A stretch of 6,686 bases of DNA from Clostridia bacterium. GTDB taxonomy: Bacteria > Bacillota > Clostridia > Monoglobales > Firm-18. A program made the translations under genes and the position numbers. Below the pieces are notes generated by a model. It saw only the letters and a program-made list of their open reading frames with translations, was not told the origin of the DNA and did no database searches. How positions within the stretch are numbered: the first letter of the stretch is position 1; every line of letters begins with the position of its first letter. This document shows, one piece after another, positions 6,405-6,686 of the stretch. The stretch covers positions 1 to 6,686 of the forward strand of contig JAFQVC010000181.1 in the NCBI GenBank assembly GCA_017408205.1. Direction: 5' to 3'.

Positions 6405-6627
6405 AAAATTCACAACTTTCTCGAAATAATATTGATTATCGTAATGTAAGTAAACCACTATTGTTAAGATTAAAAAGCATAATTCCTGATAAATCCTATA
6501 AAATATGGCTTTATCATACAAAATCCCCTCTACCCAACTTCGCAAAATTTTTATTTTGCGAAGTTGGGCTAAGAGTTTTAAGGGGTCAAATATGTTTATA
6601 CGGGGGTACTTCTTCTTGGTAATATTT
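6405..6627 (-). promoter_or_regulatory. Structured 5' leader of the recombinase gene
   Basis: No protein homologous to a known family is visible in the 282 nt before the recombinase. From the candidate promoter at 6628-6656, the transcript would carry about 215 nt of leader. In 5'-3' order on the minus strand it holds a CCCC tract (6585-6582), a 16-bp perfect hairpin (6568-6533), a GAGGGG ribosome-like site (6530-6525) and a 15-codon frame from ATG 6517 to TAA 6470. An AT-rich stretch then leads to the recombinase start. A GATAAT -10-like hexamer at 6440-6435 has no good -35 partner. I see no T-box or known riboswitch signature. Confidence 0.4.
6533..6568. repeat. Perfect 36-bp palindrome (16-bp stem, TTTT loop)
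   Basis: CCCAACTTCGCAAAAT (6533-6548) is the exact reverse complement of ATTTTGCGAAGTTGGG (6553-6568), with a 4-nt loop. Outside it, CCCC (6525-6528) and GGGG (6582-6585), and CTCT (6528-6531) and AGAG (6572-6575), could extend the structure. Neither side has an immediate T-run, so it is not a standard terminator. It may be a leader hairpin or one copy of a dispersed palindromic repeat. Confidence 0.85.
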
Positions 6628-6656
6628 ATTTTAACACACAATTATTATTAAATCAA
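6628..6656 (-). promoter_or_regulatory. Candidate sigma-A promoter upstream of the recombinase
   Basis: On the minus strand TTGATT (6656-6651), a 17-nt spacer and TAAAAT (6633-6628) match the vegetative consensus at 4 of 6 and 5 of 6 positions. The start point would be near 6621, giving a leader of about 215 nt before ATG 6404. This is the best promoter match in the window, but the flanking sequence is AT-rich. Confidence 0.55.
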
Positions 6657-6686
6657 TTATTTGTTTTGCACAAAATACAATCGTTG

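Noticed and set aside
6533..6568. Palindrome as an intrinsic terminator of a gene beyond the right edge
   Set aside because: The stem is strong, but neither direction has a T-run directly after it: GGGCTAAGAG follows on the plus strand and GGGTAGAGG on the minus strand.
6405..6641. 79-residue N-terminal extension of the recombinase starting at TTG 6641
   Set aside because: The extension crosses the 36-bp palindrome and the -10 region of the best promoter match, has no good ribosome site, and does not resemble Xer N-termini. ATG 6404 gives a normal length of 341 residues.

Overview
The window is AT-rich DNA that looks like a Clostridia-type Firmicute. It shows low GC, strong purine-rich Shine-Dalgarno (SD) sites (GAGGAGG, AAGGAGA, AAGGGGG), tightly overlapping genes, a YnbB-type PLP enzyme and a Xer-type recombinase of the kind seen in Clostridia. 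The species cannot be named from the sequence alone. There are no tRNA or rRNA genes, CRISPR arrays, transposases or phage genes.

Left arm (1-4350, + strand): this is the end of a compact operon. It holds three consecutive M42-family (TET/CelM-like) metallo-aminopeptidase genes, the first cut by the window edge. They are followed by a YnbB family PLP enzyme (the 'methionine gamma-lyase / aluminium resistance' family) and a 57-residue protein with nine cysteines. The first four genes overlap by 7, 13 and 1 nt, and the fifth starts 10 nt after the fourth. A GC-rich hairpin at 4326-4350 closes the operon and can also serve the convergent gene. M42 genes 1 and 2 keep every expected metal-ligand and catalytic residue. 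M42 gene 3 has lost nearly all of them although its frame is fully open, so it reads as a conserved pseudoenzyme. The most notable idea here is a peptidase operon that makes two active subunits and one inactive, shortened relative. Peptide breakdown may feed amino acids, possibly sulfur amino acids, to the PLP enzyme, but that link is inference.

Right arm (4355-6686, - strand): a class II ketose-bisphosphate (fructose-bisphosphate) aldolase gene has its own candidate promoter. Upstream of it lies a Xer-type tyrosine recombinase with all catalytic residues. The recombinase most likely starts at 6404, not at the distant upstream TTG at 6641. A perfect dyad with only one G:C pair per arm overlaps the recombinase stop codon and contains an 11-bp match to the XerD-side arm of the Bacillus subtilis dif site as I recall it. 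It could be a weak terminator, an operator for the aldolase gene or a diverged dif-like site.

The 282 nt before the recombinase hold a good candidate promoter (TTGATT-17-TAAAAT on the - strand), a perfect 36-bp palindrome, and a possible 15-codon leader reading frame whose ribosome site can pair with upstream sequence. Together they suggest a structured, possibly regulatory 5' leader, or a dispersed palindromic repeat placed there.
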